From NCBI RefSeq assembly GCF_050947335.1, contig NW_027473475.1:228039-292038 (forward strand): a stretch of 64,000 bases of DNA, written 5' to 3'. This stretch comes from Megachile rotundata (lineage: Eukaryota > Arthropoda > Insecta > Hymenoptera > Megachilidae). How positions within the stretch are numbered: position 1 is the stretch's first letter; each line of letters opens with the position of its first letter. Shown here in pieces: positions 1 through 13,031 of the stretch. Made by a program: the position numbers and the translations under genes. Under the pieces are notes generated by a model. It searched no databases. It was not told where the DNA came from and saw only the letters and a program-made list of their open reading frames with translations.

Positions 1-581
1 GCTAATAATATGAGGTAGATAGATAACAATAAGAGTAAAAATTATAGTAATTGTCGTTCTATCGATCATATAAGCATAATATGGCTAATAATATGAGTTA
101 GATTGATAATAATAAGAGTAATGAGTATAGTAATTGTCGTTCTATCGATCACATAAGCATAATATGGCTATTAATATGAGTTAGATTGATAATAGTAAGA
201 GTAATAAGTATAGTAATTGTCGTTCTATCGATCATATAAGCATAATATGGCTAAGAATATGAGTTAGATTGATAATAATAAGAGTAATGAGTATAGTAAT
301 TGTAGTTCTATCGATCATATCTGCATAATATGGTTAATAATATGAGTTAGATTCATAATAATAAGAGTAATAAGTATAGTAGTTGTCGTCCTATCGATCA
401 TATCTGCATAATATGGCTAATAATATGAGTTAGATTGATAATGATAAGAGTAATAAGTATAGTAATTGTCGTCCTATCGATCATATAAGCATAATATGGC
501 TAATAATACGAGCTAGATTGATAATAATAAGAGTAATAAGTATAGCAATTGTCGTTCTATCGATCATATAAGCATAATATG
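1..581 (+). repeat. Seven-monomer block recurring at 22577-23157
   Basis: The block begins with the divergent marker monomer (gaggtagatagataacaat). Its following monomers have distinctive variants in the same order as at 22577-23157: ggctattaatatgag, ggctaagaatatgag, tagtagttgtcgtcc and taatacgagctag. The offset is 22,576 bp, or 272 monomers. After 581 the match to that location stops and continues at a different offset (see 582-3403). Confidence 0.85.
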
Positions 582-3403
582 GCTAATAATATGAGTTAGT
601 TTGATAATGATAAGAGTAATGAGCATAGTAATTGTCGGTCTATCGATCATATAAGCATAGTATGGCTAATAATATGAGTTAGATTGATAATGTTAAGAGT
701 AATAAGTATAGTAATTGTCGTCCTATCGATCATATAAGCATAATATGGCTAATAATATGAGTTAGATTGATAATGATAAGAGTAATAAGTACAGTAATTG
801 TCGTTCTATCGATCATATAAGCATAATATGGCTAATAACATGAGTTAGATTCATAATAGTAAGAGTAATAAGTATAGTAATTGTCGTTCTATCGATCATA
901 TAAGCATAATATGGCTAATAGTATGAGTTAGATTGATAATAATAAGAGTAATGAGTATAGTAATTGTCGTTCTATCGATCATATAAGCATAATATGGCTA
1001 ATAATATGAGTTAGATTGATAATAATAAGAGTAATAAGTAGAGCAATTGTAGTTCTATCGATCATATTTGCATAATATGGTTAATAATATGAGTTAGATT
1101 GATAGCAGTGAGTGTAATAAGTATAGTAATTGTCGTCCTATCGATCATATAAGCATAATATGGCTAATAATATGAGTTAGATTGATAATGATAAGAGTAA
1201 TAAGTATAGTAATTGTCGTCCTATCGATCATATCTGCATAATTTGGTTAATAATATGAGTTGGATTGATAATATTGAGTGTAATAAGTATAGTAATTGTA
1301 GTTCTATTGCTCATATAAGCATAATATGGTTAATAATATGGGTTAGATTGATAATAATAAGAGTAATAAGTATAGCAATTGTAGTTCTATCGATCATATT
1401 TTCATAATATGGTTAATAATATGAGTTAGATTGATAATGATAAGAGTAATAAGTATAGTAATTGTCGTTCTATCGATCATATAAGCATAATATGGCTAAT
1501 AACATGAGTTAGATTCATAATAATAAGAGTAATAAGTATAGTAATTGTCGTTCTATCGATCATATAAGCATAATATGGCTAATAATATGAGTTAGATTGA
1601 TAATAATAAGAGTAATGAGTATAGTCATTGTAGTTCTATCGATCATATCTGCATAGCAGGGCTAATAATATGAGTTAGATTCATAATAATAAGAGTAATA
1701 AGTATAGTAATTGTCGTTCTATCGATCACATAAGCATAATATGGCTATTAATATGAGTTAGATTGATAATAGTAAGAGTAATAAGTATAGTAATTGTCGT
1801 TCTATTGATCACATAAGCATAATATGGCTAATAATATGGGTTAGAGTGATAATGATAAGAGTAATAAGTATAGTAATTGTCGTTCTATCGATCATATAAG
1901 CATAATATGGCTAATAATATGAGTTAGATTGATAATAATAAGAGTAATGAGTATAGCAATTGTCGTTCTATCGATCATATAAGCATAATATGGCTAATAA
2001 TATGAGTTAGATTGATATTAATTAGAGTAATAAGTATAGTAATTGTCGTTCTATTGATTACATAAGCATAATATGGCTAATAATATGAGATAGATTCATA
2101 ATAATAAGAGTAATAAGTATAGTAATTGTAGTTCTATCGATCATATCTGCATAATATGGCTAATAATATGAGTTAGATTGATATTAATAAGTGTAATAAG
2201 TATAGTAATTGTCGTTCTATCGATCACATAAGCATAATATGGCTAATAATATGAGTTAGATTCATAATTATAAGAGTAATAAGTATAGTAATTGTAGTTC
2301 TATCGATCATATAAGCATAATATGGCTAATAATATGAGTTAGGTTGATAATGATAAGAGTAACAAGTACAGTAATTGTCGTTCTATCGAACATATAAGCA
2401 TAGTATGTCTAATAATATGAATTAGATTGATAATAATAAGAGTAATAAGTATAGTAATTGTCGTTCTATCGATCATATAAGCATAATATGGCTAATAATA
2501 TGAGTTAGATTCATAATAATAAGAGTAATAAGTATATTAATTATCGTTCTACCGATCAAATAAGCACAATATGGCTAATAATATGAGGTAGATAGATAAC
2601 AATAAGAGTAAAAATTATAGTAATTGTCGTTCTATCGATCATATAAGCATAATATGGCTAATAATATGAGTTAGATTGATAATAATAAGAGTAATGAGTA
2701 TAGTAATTGTCGTTCTATTGATCACATAAGCATAATATGGCTAATAATATGGGTTAGAGTGATAATGATAAGAGTAATAAGTATAGTAATTGTCGTTCTA
2801 TCGATCATATAAGCATAATATGGCTAATAATATGAGTTAGATTGATAATAATAAGAGTAATGAGTATAGCAATTGTCGTTCTATCGATCATATAAGCATA
2901 ATATGGCTAATAATATGAGTTAGATTGATATTAATTAGAGTAATAAGTATAGTAATTGTCGTTCTATTGATTACATAAGCATAATATGGCTAATAATATG
3001 AGATAGATTCATAATAATAAGAGTAATAAGTATAGTAATTGTAGTTCTATCGATCATATCTGCATAATATGGCTAATAATATGAGTTAGATTGATATTAA
3101 TAAGTGTAATAAGTATAGTAATTGTCGTTCTATCGATCACATAAGCATAATATGGCTAATAATATGAGTTAGATTCATAATTATAAGAGTAATAAGTATA
3201 GTAATTGTAGTTCTATCGATCATATAAGCATAATATGGCTAATAATATGAGTTAGGTTGATAATGATAAGAGTAACAAGTACAGTAATTGTCGTTCTATC
3301 GAACATATAAGCATAGTATGTCTAATAATATGAATTAGATTGATAATAATAAGAGTAATAAGTACAGTAATTGTCGTTCTATCGATCATATAAGCATAAT
3401 ATG
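582..3403 (+). repeat. 34-monomer block recurring at 24403-27224
   Basis: This 2,822-bp block matches 24403-27224 at an offset of 23,821 bp (287 monomers). The order of rare variants is shared, including gtcggtctatcg near 630, the uncommon cataatagtaagag near 850, catagcaggg at about 1651 and the marker monomer at 2574. The match ends where 3404 begins the 664-bp sub-array (taacatgag), whereas 27225 begins a different monomer. It overlaps the start of the 4,482-bp duplication at 997. Confidence 0.85.
2491..2656 (+). repeat. Marker dimer: tattaattatcg monomer plus gaggtagatag monomer
   Basis: Two divergent monomers occur side by side. The left one has tatattaattatcg, taccgatc (loss of the atcgat site) and aagcacaat. 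The right one, starting at 2574, has gaggtagatagataacaat and gtaaaaattatag. The right-hand monomer occurs 20 times, starting at 1, 2574, 7056, 10625, 12617, 15024, 19340, 21664, 22577, 26395, 27308, 28221, 31790, 36604, 38181, 41916, 43991, 50797, 54117 and 60425. In all 19 cases where the upstream neighbour is visible, that neighbour is the tattaattatcg type. Copies at 31790, 50797, 54117 and 60425 share a derived left partner (accgataaaataag), so they form a sublineage. The pair is a useful anchor for following duplications. Confidence 0.9.
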
Positions 3404-5395
3404 GCTAATAACATGAGTTAGATTCATAATAATAAGAGTAATAAGTATAGTAATTGTCGTTCTATCGATCATATAAGCATAATATGGCTAATAGTATGAG
3501 TTAGATTGATAATAATAAGAGTAATGAGTATAGTAATTGTCGTTCTATCGATCATATAAGCATAATATGGCTAATAATATGAGTTAGATTGATAATAATA
3601 AGAGTAATAAGTAGAGCAATTGTAGTTCTATCGATCATATTTGCATAATATGGTTAATAATATGAGTTAGATTGATAGCAGTGAGTGTAATAAGTATAGT
3701 AATTGTCGTCCTATCGATCATATAATCATAATATGGCTAATAATATGAGTTAGATTGATAATGATAAGAGTAATAAGTATAGTAATTGTCGTCCTATCGA
3801 TCATATCTGCATAATTTGGTTAATAATATGAGTTGGATTGATAATATTGAGTGTAATAAGTATAGTAATTGTAGTTCTATTGCTCACATAAGCATAATAT
3901 GGTTAATAATATGGGTTAGATTGATAATAATAAGAGTAATAAGTATAGCAATTGTAGTTCTATCGATCATATTTTCATAATATGGTTAATAATATGAGTT
4001 AGATTGATAATGATAAGAGTAATAAGTATAGTAATTGTCGTTCTATCGATCATATAAGCATAATATGGCTAATAACATGAGTTAGATTCATAATAATAAG
4101 AGTAATAAGTATAGTAATTGTCGTTCTATCGATCATATAAGCATAATATGGCTAATAGTATGAGTTAGATTGATAATAATAAGAGTAATGAGTATAGTAA
4201 TTGTCGTTCTATCAATCATATAAGCATAATATGGCTAATAATATGAGTTAGATTGATAATAATAAGAGTAATAAGTAGAGCAATTGTAGTTCTATCGATC
4301 ATATTTGCATAATATGGTTAATAATATGAGTTAGATTGATAGCAGTGAGTGTAATAAGTATAGTAATTGTCGTCCTATCGATCATATAATCATAATATGG
4401 CTAATAATATGAGTTAGATTGATAATGATAAGAGTAATAAGTATAGTAATTGTCGTCCTATCGATCATATCTGCATAATTTGGTTAATAATATGAGTTGG
4501 ATTGATAATATTGAGTGTAATAAGTATAGTAATTGTAGTTCTATTGCTCATATAAGCATAATATGGTTAATAATATGGGTTAGATTGATAATAATAAGAG
4601 TAATAAGTATAGCAATTGTAGTTCTATCGATCATATTTTCATAATATGGTTAATAATATGAGTTAGATTGATAATGATAAGAGTAATAAGTATAGTAATT
4701 GTCGTTCTATCGATCATATAAGCATAATATGGCTAATAACATGAGTTAGATTCATAATAATAAGAGTAATAAGTATAGTAATTGTCGTTCTATCGATCAT
4801 ATAAGCATAATATGGCTAATAGTATGAGTTAGATTGATAATAATAAGAGTAATGAGTATAGTAATTGTCGTTCTATCAATCATATAAGCATAATATGGCT
4901 AATAATATGAGTTAGATTGATAATAATAAGAGTAATAAGTAGAGCAATTGTAGTTCTATCGATCATATTTGCATAATATGGTTAATAATATGAGTTAGAT
5001 TGATAGCAGTGAGTGTAATAAGTATAGTAATTGTCGTCCTATCGATCATATAATCATAATATGGCTAATAATATGAGTTAGATTGATAATGATAAGAGTA
5101 ATAAGTATAGTAATTGTCGTCCTATCGATCATATCTGCATAATTTGGTTAATAATATGAGTTGGATTGATAATATTGAGTGTAATAAGTATAGTAATTGT
5201 AGTTCTATTGCTCATATAAGCATAATATGGTTAATAATATGGGTTAGATTGATAATAATAAGAGTAATAAGTATAGCAATTGTAGTTCTATCGATCATAT
5301 TTTCATAATATGGTTAATAATATGAGTTAGATTGATAATGATAAGAGTAATAAGTATAGTAATTGTCGTTCTATCGATCATATAAGCATAATATG
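3404..5395 (+). repeat. 8-monomer HOR sub-array (664-bp unit), first set
   Basis: Three consecutive 664-bp units start at 3404, 4068 and 4732, each opening with ggctaataacatgag. A shortened 7-monomer unit (581 bp) follows from 5396, lacking the monomer with taatagtatgag. Each unit holds the same ordered variants, including gatagcagtgagtg, cataatttggttaat, gagttggattg, ctattgctca and catattttcataat. This is the clearest short HOR in the window. It is nested inside the 4,482-bp duplication, so it was made before that event. Confidence 0.92.
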
Positions 5396-5478
5396 GCTAA
5401 TAACATGAGTTAGATTCATAATAATAAGAGTAATAAGTATAGTAATTGTCGTTCTATCGATCATATAAGCATAATATG

Positions 5479-8400
5479 GCTAATAATATGAGTTAGATTG
5501 ATAATAATAAGAGTAATAAGTAGAGCAATTGTAGTTCTATCGATCATATTTGCATAATATGGTTAATAATATGAGTTAGATTGATAGCAGTGAGTGTAAT
5601 AAGTATAGTAATTGTCGTCCTATCGATCATATAAGCATAATATGGCTAATAATATGAGTTAGATTGATAATGATAAGAGTAATAAGTATAGTAATTGTCG
5701 TCCTATCGATCATATCTGCATAATTTGGTTAATAATATGAGTTGGATTGATAATATTGAGTGTAATAAGTATAGTAATTGTAGTTCTATTGCTCATATAA
5801 GCATAATATGGTTAATAATATGGGTTAGATTGATAATAATAAGAGTAATAAGTATAGCAATTGTAGTTCTATCGATCATATTTTCATAATATGGTTAATA
5901 ATATGAGTTAGATTGATAATGATAAGAGTAATAAGTATAGTAATTGTCGTTCTATCGATCATATAAGCATAATATGGCTAATAACATGAGTTAGATTCAT
6001 AATAATAAGAGTAATAAGTATAGTAATTGTCGTTCTATCGATCATATAAGCATAATATGGCTAATAATATGAGTTAGATTGATAATAATAAGAGTAATGA
6101 GTATAGTAATTGTAGTTCTATCGATCATATCTGCATAGCAGGGCTAATAATATGAGTTAGATTCATAATAATAAGAGTAATAAGTATAGTAATTGTCGTT
6201 CTATCGATCACATAAGCATAATATGGCTATTAATATGAGTTAGATTGATAATAGTAAGAGTAATAAGTATAGTAATTGTCGTTCTATTGATCACATAAGC
6301 ATAATATGGCTAATAATATGGGTTAGAGTGATAATGATAAGAGTAATAAGTATAGTAATTGTCGTTCTATCGATCATATAAGCATAATATGGCTAATAAT
6401 ATGAGTTAGATTGATAATAATAAGAGTAATGAGTATAGCAATTGTCGTTCTATCGATCATATAAGCATAATATGGCTAATAATATGAGTTAGATTGATAT
6501 TAATTAGAGTAATAAGTATAGTAATTGTCGTTCTATTGATTACATAAGCATAATATGGCTAATAATATGAGATAGATTCATAATAATAAGAGTAATAAGT
6601 ATAGTAATTGTAGTTCTATCGATCATATCTGCATAATATGGCTAATAATATGAGTTAGATTGATATTAATAAGTGTAATAAGTATAGTAATTGTCGTTCT
6701 ATCGATCACATAAGCATAATATGGCTAATAATATGAGTTAGATTGATAATGATAAGAGTAACAAGTACAGTAATTGTCGTTCTATCGATCATATAAGCAT
6801 AATATGGCTAATAATATGAGTTAGGTTGATAATGATAACAGTAACAAGTACAGTAATTGTCGTTCTATCGAACATATAAGCATAGTATGTCTAATAATAT
6901 GAATTAGATTGATAATAATAAGAGTAATAAGTATAGTAATTGTCGTTCTATCGATCATATAAGCATAATATGGCTAATAATATGAGTTAGATTCATAATA
7001 ATAAGAGTAATAAGTATATTAATTATCGTTCTACCGATCAAATAAGCACAATATGGCTAATAATATGAGGTAGATAGATAACAATAAGAGTAAAAATTAT
7101 AGTAATTGTCGTTCTATCGATCATATAAGCATAATATGGCTAATAATATGAGTTAGATTGATAATAATAAGAGTAATGAGTATAGTAATTGTCGTTCTAT
7201 TGATCACATAAGCATAATATGGCTAATAATATGGGTTAGAGTGATAATGATAAGAGTAATAAGTATAGTAATTGTCGTTCTATCGATCATATAAGCATAA
7301 TATGGCTAATAATATGAGTTAGATTGATAATAATAAGAGTAATGAGTATAGCAATTGTCGTTCTATCGATCATATAAGCATAATATGGCTAATAATATGA
7401 GTTAGATTGATATTAATTAGAGTAATAAGTATAGTAATTGTCGTTCTATTGATTACATAAGCATAATATGGCTAATAATATGAGATAGATTCATAATAAT
7501 AAGAGTAATAAGTATAGTAATTGTAGTTCTATCGATCATATCTGCATAATATGGCTAATAATATGAGTTAGATTGATATTAATAAGTGTAATAAGTATAG
7601 TAATTGTCGTTCTATCGATCACATAAGCATAATATGGCTAATAATATGAGTTAGATTCATAATTATAAGAGTAATAAGTATAGTAATTGTAGTTCTATCG
7701 ATCATATAAGCATAATATGGCTAATAATATGAGTTAGGTTGATAATGATAAGAGTAACAAGTACAGTAATTGTCGTTCTATCGAACATATAAGCATAGTA
7801 TGTCTAATAATATGAATTAGATTGATAATAATAAGAGTAATAAGTACAGTAATTGTCGTTCTATCGATCATATAAGCATAATATGGCTAAGAACATGAGT
7901 TAGATTCATAATAATAAGAGTAATAAGTATAGTAATTGTCGTTCTATCGATCATATAAGCATAATATGGCTAATAGTATGAGTTAGATTGATAATAATAA
8001 GAGTAATGAGTATAGTAATTGTCGTTCTATCGATCATATAAGCATAATATGGCTAATAATATGAGTTAGATTGATAATAATAAGAGTAATAAGTAGAGCA
8101 ATTGTAGTTCTATCGATCATATTTGCATAATATGGTTAATAATATGAGTTAGATTGATAGCAGTGAGTGTAATAAGTATAGTAATTGTCGTCCTATCGAT
8201 CATATAATCATAATATGGCTAATAATATGAGTTAGATTGATAATGATAAGAGTAATAAGTATAGTAATTGTCGTCCTATCGATCATATCTGCATAATTTG
8301 GTTAATAATATGAGTTGGATTGATAATATTGAGTGTAATAAGTATAGTAATTGTAGTTCTATTGCTCACATAAGCATAATATGGTTAATAATATGGGTTA

Positions 8401-9960
8401 GATTGATAATAATAAGAGTAATAAGTATAGCAATTGTAGTTCTATCGATCATATTTTCATAATATGGTTAATAATATGAGTTAGATTGATAATGATAAGA
8501 GTAATAAGTATAGTAATTGTCGTTCTATCGATCATATAAGCATAATATGGCTAATAACATGAGTTAGATTCATAATAATAAGAGTAATAAGTATAGTAAT
8601 TGTCGTTCTATCGATCATATAAGCATAATATGGCTAATAGTATGAGTTAGATTGATAATAATAAGAGTAATGAGTATAGTAATTGTCGTTCTATCAATCA
8701 TATAAGCATAATATGGCTAATAATATGAGTTAGATTGATAATAATAAGAGTAATAAGTAGAGCAATTGTAGTTCTATCGATCATATTTGCATAATATGGT
8801 TAATAATATGAGTTAGATTGATAGCAGTGAGTGTAATAAGTATAGTAATTGTCGTCCTATCGATCATATAATCATAATATGGCTAATAATATGAGTTAGA
8901 TTGATAATGATAAGAGTAATAAGTATAGTAATTGTCGTCCTATCGATCATATCTGCATAATTTGGTTAATAATATGAGTTGGATTGATAATATTGAGTGT
9001 AATAAGTATAGTAATTGTAGTTCTATTGCTCATATAAGCATAATATGGTTAATAATATGGGTTAGATTGATAATAATAAGAGTAATAAGTATAGCAATTG
9101 TAGTTCTATCGATCATATTTTCATAATATGGTTAATAATATGAGTTAGATTGATAATGATAAGAGTAATAAGTATAGTAATTGTCGTTCTATCGATCATA
9201 TAAGCATAATATGGCTAATAACATGAGTTAGATTCATAATAATAAGAGTAATAAGTATAGTAATTGTCGTTCTATCGATCATATAAGCATAATATGGCTA
9301 ATAGTATGAGTTAGATTGATAATAATAAGAGTAATGAGTATAGTAATTGTCGTTCTATCAATCATATAAGCATAATATGGCTAATAATATGAGTTAGATT
9401 GATAATAATAAGAGTAATAAGTAGAGCAATTGTAGTTCTATCGATCATATTTGCATAATATGGTTAATAATATGAGTTAGATTGATAGCAGTGAGTGTAA
9501 TAAGTATAGTAATTGTCGTCCTATCGATCATATAATCATAATATGGCTAATAATATGAGTTAGATTGATAATGATAAGAGTAATAAGTATAGTAATTGTC
9601 GTCCTATCGATCATATCTGCATAATTTGGTTAATAATATGAGTTGGATTGATAATATTGAGTGTAATAAGTATAGTAATTGTAGTTCTATTGCTCATATA
9701 AGCATAATATGGTTAATAATATGGGTTAGATTGATAATAATAAGAGTAATAAGTATAGCAATTGTAGTTCTATCGATCATATTTTCATAATATGGTTAAT
9801 AATATGAGTTAGATTGATAATGATAAGAGTAATAAGTATAGTAATTGTCGTTCTATCGATCATATAAGCATAATATGGCTAATAACATGAGTTAGATTCA
9901 TAATAATAAGAGTAATAAGTATAGTAATTGTCGTTCTATCGATCATATAAGCATAATATG
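5479..9960 (+). repeat. 54-monomer tandem duplication, second copy (4,482 bp)
   Basis: This is the partner of 997-5478. Private differences include ggctaagaacatgag near 7886 (taacatgag in the first copy) and ataacagtaac near 6835. At 9961 the order jumps to the monomer seen after 6060, which marks the end of the match. The high similarity and conserved order suggest a recent amplification event; that timing is inference. Confidence 0.9.
7886..9877 (+). repeat. 8-monomer HOR sub-array (664-bp unit), second set
   Basis: This is the second set of 664-bp units, at 7886, 8550 and 9214, followed by a unit from 9878. It lies exactly 4,482 bp from the first set and has the same internal order. Small shared changes, such as ctattgctcacataag in the first unit of each set (about 3880 and 8362), show that both sets descend from one ancestral set. 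Confidence 0.92.
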
Positions 9961-12900
9961 GCTAATAATATGAGTTAGATTGATAATAATAAGAGTAATG
10001 AGTATAGTAATTGTAGTTCTATCGATCATATCTGCATAGCAGGGCTAATAATATGAGTTAGATTCATAATAATAAGAGTAATAAGTATAGTAATTGTCGT
10101 TCTATCGATCACATAATCATAATATGGCTATTAATATGAGTTAGATTGATAATAGTAAGAGTAATAAGTATAGTAATTGTCGTTCTATTGATCACATAAG
10201 CATAATATGGCTAATAATATGGGTTAGAGTGATAATGATAAGAGTAATAAGTATAGTAATTGTCGTTCTATCGATCATATAAGCATAATATGGCTAATAA
10301 TATGAGTTAGATTGATAATAATAAGAGTAATGAGTATAGTAATTGTCGTTCTATCGATCATATAAGCATAATATGGCTAATAATATGAGTTAGATTGATA
10401 TTAATTAGAGTAATAAGTATAGTAATTGTCGTTCTATTGATTACATAAGCATAATATGGCTAATAATATGAGATAGATTCATAATAATAAGAGTAATAAG
10501 TATAGTAATTGTAGTTCTATAGATCATATCTGCATAATATGGTTAATAATATGAGTTAGATTCTTAATAATAAGAGTAATAAGTATATTAATTATCGTTC
10601 TACCGATCAAATAAGCACAATATGGCTAATAATATGAGGTAGATAGATAACAATAAGAGTAAAAATTATAGTAATTGTCGTTCTATCGATCATATAAGCA
10701 TAATATGGCTAATAATATGAGTTAGATTGATAATAATAAGAGTAATGAGTATAGTAATTGTCGTTCTATCGATCATATAAGCATAATATGGCTAATAATA
10801 TGAGTTAGATTGATAATAATAAGAGTAATAAGTATAGTCATTGTCGTTCTATCGATCATATAAGCATAATATGGCTAACAATATGAGTTAGATTGATAAT
10901 AATAAGAGGAATAAGTATAGTAATTGTCGTTCTATCGATCATATAAGCATAATATGGCTAATAACATGAGTTAGATTCATAATAATAAGAGTAATAAGTA
11001 TAGTAATTGTCGTTCTATCGATCATATAAGCATAATATGGCTAATAATATGAGTTAGATTGATAATAATAACAGTAATTAGTATAGTAATTGTCGTCCTA
11101 TCGATCATATAAGCATAATATGGCTAATAATATGGGTTAGATTGATAATGATAAGAGTAATAAGTATAGTAATTGTCGTTCAATCGATCATACTTGCATA
11201 ATATGGTTAGTAGTATGAGTTAGAATGATAAGAGTGAGTGTAATAAGTATAGTAATTGTCGTTCTGTCGATCATATAAGCATAATATGGCTAATAATATG
11301 AGTTAGATTGATAATAATAAGAGTAATAAGTATAGCAATTGTAGTTCTATCGATCATATTTGCATAATATGGTTAATAATATGAGTTAGATTGATAGCAG
11401 TGAGTGTAATAAGTATAGTAATTGTCGCACCATCGATCATATCAGCATAATATGGCTAATAATATGAGTTAAATTGATAATGATAAGAGTAACAAGTACA
11501 GTAATTGTCGTTCTATCGAACATATAAGCATAGTATGTCTAATAATATGAATTAGATTGATAATAATAAGAGTAATAAGTATAGTAATTGTCGTTCTATC
11601 GATCATATAAGCATAATATGGCTAATAATATGAGTTAGATTGATAATAATAAGAGTAATAAGTACAGCAATTGTAGTTCTATCGATCATATTTGCATAAT
11701 ATGGTTAATAATATGAGTTAGATTGATAGCAGTGAGTGTAATAAGTATAGTAATTGTCGCACCATCGATCATATAAACATAATATGGCTAATAATATGAG
11801 TTAGATTGATAATGATAAGAGAAATAAGTATAGTAATTGTAGTTCTATCGATCATATTTTCATAATATGGTTAATAATATGAGTTAGATTGATAATGATA
11901 AGAGTAATAAGTATAGTAATTGTCGTTCTATCGATCATATAAGCATAATATGGCTAATAACATGAGTTAGATTCATAATAATAAGAGTAATAAGTATAGT
12001 AATTGTCGTTCTATCGTTCATATAAGCATAATATGGCTAATAATATGAGTTAGATTGGTAATAATAAGAGTCATGAGTATAGTAATTGTCGTTCTATCGA
12101 TCATATGAGCATAATATGGCTAATAATATGAGTTAGATTGATAATAATAAGAGTAATAAGTATAGTCATTGTCGTTCTATCGATCATATAAGCATAATAT
12201 GGCTAATAATATGAGTTAGATTGATAATAATAAGAGTAATAAGTATAGTAATTGTAGTTCTATCGATCATATCTGCATAATATGGCTAATAATATGGGTT
12301 AGATTGATAATGATAAGAGTAATAAGTATAGTAATTGTCGTTCAATCGATCATATTTGCATAATATGGTTAGTAGTATGAGTTAGAATGATAACAGTGAG
12401 TGTAATAAGTATAGTAATTGTCGTTCTGTCGATCATATAAGCATAATATGGCTAATAATATGAGATAGATTCATAATTATAAGAGTAATGAGTATAGTAA
12501 TTGTAGTTCTATCGATCATATCTGCATAATATGGTTAATAATATGAGTTAGATTCATAATAATAAGAGTAATAAGTATATTAATTATCGTTCTACCGATC
12601 AAATAAGCACAATATGGCTAATAATATGAGGTAGATAGATAACAATAAGAGTAAAAATTATAGTAATTGTCGTTCTATCGATCATATAAGCATAATATGG
12701 CTAATAATATGAGTTAGATTGATAATAATAAGAGTAATACGTATAGTAATTGTAGTTCCATCGATCATATCTGCATAATATGGTTAATAATATGAGTTGG
12801 ATTGATAATATTGAGTGTAATAAGTATAGTAATTGTAGTTCTATTGCTCATATAAGCATAATATGGCTAATAATATGAGTTAGATTGATATTAATTAGAG

Positions 12901-13031
12901 TAATAAGTATAGTAATTGTCGTTCTATCGATCATATAAGCATAATATGGCTAATAATATGAGTTAGATTGATAATAATAAGAGTAATGAGTATAGTAATT
13001 GTCGTTCTATCGATCATATAAGCATAATATG
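9961..13031 (+). repeat. Mosaic stretch of mixed monomer types
   Basis: No single long offset explains this 37-monomer stretch. It holds pieces related to other blocks. The part 10044-10624 (from the monomer after catagcaggg to the marker at 10625) matches 35940-36603. The part 11870-12782 matches 14277-15189 (11 monomers, offset 2,407 bp). Monomers near 11350-11800 with gtcgcaccatcg resemble those at 17550-18000. It looks like the product of several exchanges. I see no non-satellite sequence in it. Confidence 0.75.
11870..12782 (+). repeat. 11-monomer block repeated at 14277-15189
   Basis: This 913-bp block has the order taacatgag, gattggtaata, tatagtcattg, gggttag, ttcaatcgatc, gtagtatgagttagaatg, gagatagattc, then the marker dimer and atacgtatag. 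The same order occurs at an offset of 2,407 bp (29 monomers). One difference is aatgataacagtgag here against aatgataagagtgag in the other copy. Confidence 0.85.

Larger units (their letters stand above)
997..5478 (+). repeat. 54-monomer tandem duplication, first copy (4,482 bp)
   Basis: Every monomer I compared matches the one 4,482 bp downstream, apart from scattered base changes and a few replaced monomers. The best example of replacement is the monomer at 2242, which is of the cataattataag type, whereas its partner at 6724 is of the gataatgataagagtaac type. The marker monomer at 2574 pairs with that at 7056, and catagcaggg at about 1651 pairs with that at about 6133. The two copies are directly adjacent, so this is a true tandem duplication. 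Confidence 0.9.

Noticed and set aside
1213..1407. 64-codon open frame, repeated identically in protein sequence at 3786, 4450, 5114, 5695, 8268, 8932, 9596, 15987, 20303 and 25034
   Set aside because: It starts with TTG, spans about 2.3 satellite monomers and is open only because one HOR variant lost the usual in-frame stops. Since 83 is not a multiple of three, the frame rotates and soon meets TAA or TAG. Its repetition reflects copying of the HOR. There is no ribosome binding site, codon bias or domain to support a protein.
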